A stretch of 44,920 bases of DNA from positions 1 through 44,920 of the forward strand of contig CAKSZU010000003.1 of assembly GCA_934526125.1 (NCBI GenBank), given 5' to 3'. Shown here piece after piece: positions 44,679 through 44,920 of the stretch; position 1 is the stretch's first letter, and every line of letters begins with the position of its first letter. The translations under genes and the position numbers were made by a program. The notes beneath the pieces were generated by a model, which did not search any database, had not been told where the DNA came from, and saw only the letters and a program-made list of their open reading frames with translations. Source of the DNA: an uncultured Faecalibacterium sp. Its GTDB lineage: Bacteria; Bacillota; Clostridia; Oscillospirales; Ruminococcaceae.

Positions 44679-44920
44679 TCAGGCGTTCTTCACGGTCTCG
44701 ACCAGAGCAGCAAAGCTCTGAGGATCGTTGATGGCCATCTCGCTCAGCATCTTGCGGTTCAGCTCGATGCCTGCCTTCTTCAGGCCGGCCATAAAGGTGG
44801 AGTAGTTCATGCCCAGAGGACGGACAGCATTGTTGATGCGGGTGATCCACAGGTTGCGGAACTGACGCTTCTTCATGCGGCGGCCAGCCAGAGCGTAGTT
44901 GCCGCTCTTCATGACCTGCT
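44679..44920 (-). CDS. rplT: 50S ribosomal protein L20 (5' end outside the window)
   Basis: The last 80 codons are present: [40 protein letters not shown], and [20 protein letters not shown], which are unmistakable L20. About 40 N-terminal residues lie past position 44920. L20 is an early assembly protein of the large subunit and, in many Firmicutes, represses its own infC-rpmI-rplT operon. The gene is last in that operon, as shown by the terminator after it. Confidence 0.97.
   Translation of the reverse strand, partial: QVMKSGNYALAGRRMKKRQFRNLWITRINNAVRPLGMNYSTFMAGLKKAGIELNRKMLSEMAINDPQSFAALVETVKNA

Overview
The window looks like a chromosomal segment of a GC-rich low-order Firmicute of the Oscillospiraceae, most likely Faecalibacterium or a close relative. 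This is inferred from the gene content (YqeG, YqeK, RsfS, LytR-CpsA-Psr, CD1247-type zinc-ribbon protein, EF-P, Fhs), from strong AGGAGG-type ribosome binding sites, and from a queT leader that resembles the preQ1-III riboswitch class, which I recall as restricted to this group. No phage, insertion sequence transposase, CRISPR array, rRNA or tRNA gene was seen.

Region 1 (1-6.1 kb) is accessory and partly decayed. It holds a small P-loop kinase, the 3' scrap of a diguanylate cyclase gene, a LacI-family repressor, and a sugar-acid operon resembling E. coli yiaK-yiaL-yiaMNO: YhcH/YiaL protein, 2,3-diketo-L-gulonate reductase, TRAP transporter, ribulose-phosphate 3-epimerase and an SDR. Two consecutive genes of this operon carry internal in-frame deletions. 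The TRAP locus is reduced to a chimera of a DctP signal peptide and the C-terminal two thirds of DctM, and the epimerase has lost its middle. Operator-like palindromes lie in the repressor's own promoter and just downstream of the operon promoter.

Region 2 (6.1-10.3 kb) has a secreted protein with a NEAT-like look, a YtxH-like small membrane protein, the run pyridoxamine kinase-trmL-DegV, and queT behind a probable preQ1-III riboswitch.

Region 3 (10.3-26 kb) is mostly on the minus strand: M20 amidohydrolase, secA, and a sulfur-transfer operon (cysteine desulfurase-thiI-cinA) that ends in a membrane-anchored partial copy of cinA. A MITE-like repeat sits in the leader of that operon. Then come an SGNH hydrolase, fhs under a ZTP (pfl) riboswitch with an overlapping terminator, an orphan 95-residue protein, a double zinc-ribbon protein, efp, an endonuclease IV-like protein, yqeG and the short gene rpsU.

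Region 4 (26-44.9 kb) is a conserved housekeeping block, all on the minus strand: rplT (partial), an SpoU methyltransferase, dprA, topA, trmFO, plsX, rnc, smc, ftsY, rdgB, yhbY, nadD, yqeK, then a separately promoted LytR-CpsA-Psr-rsfS-leuS unit. Many neighbours overlap by 1-4 bases, so long co-transcribed units are likely.
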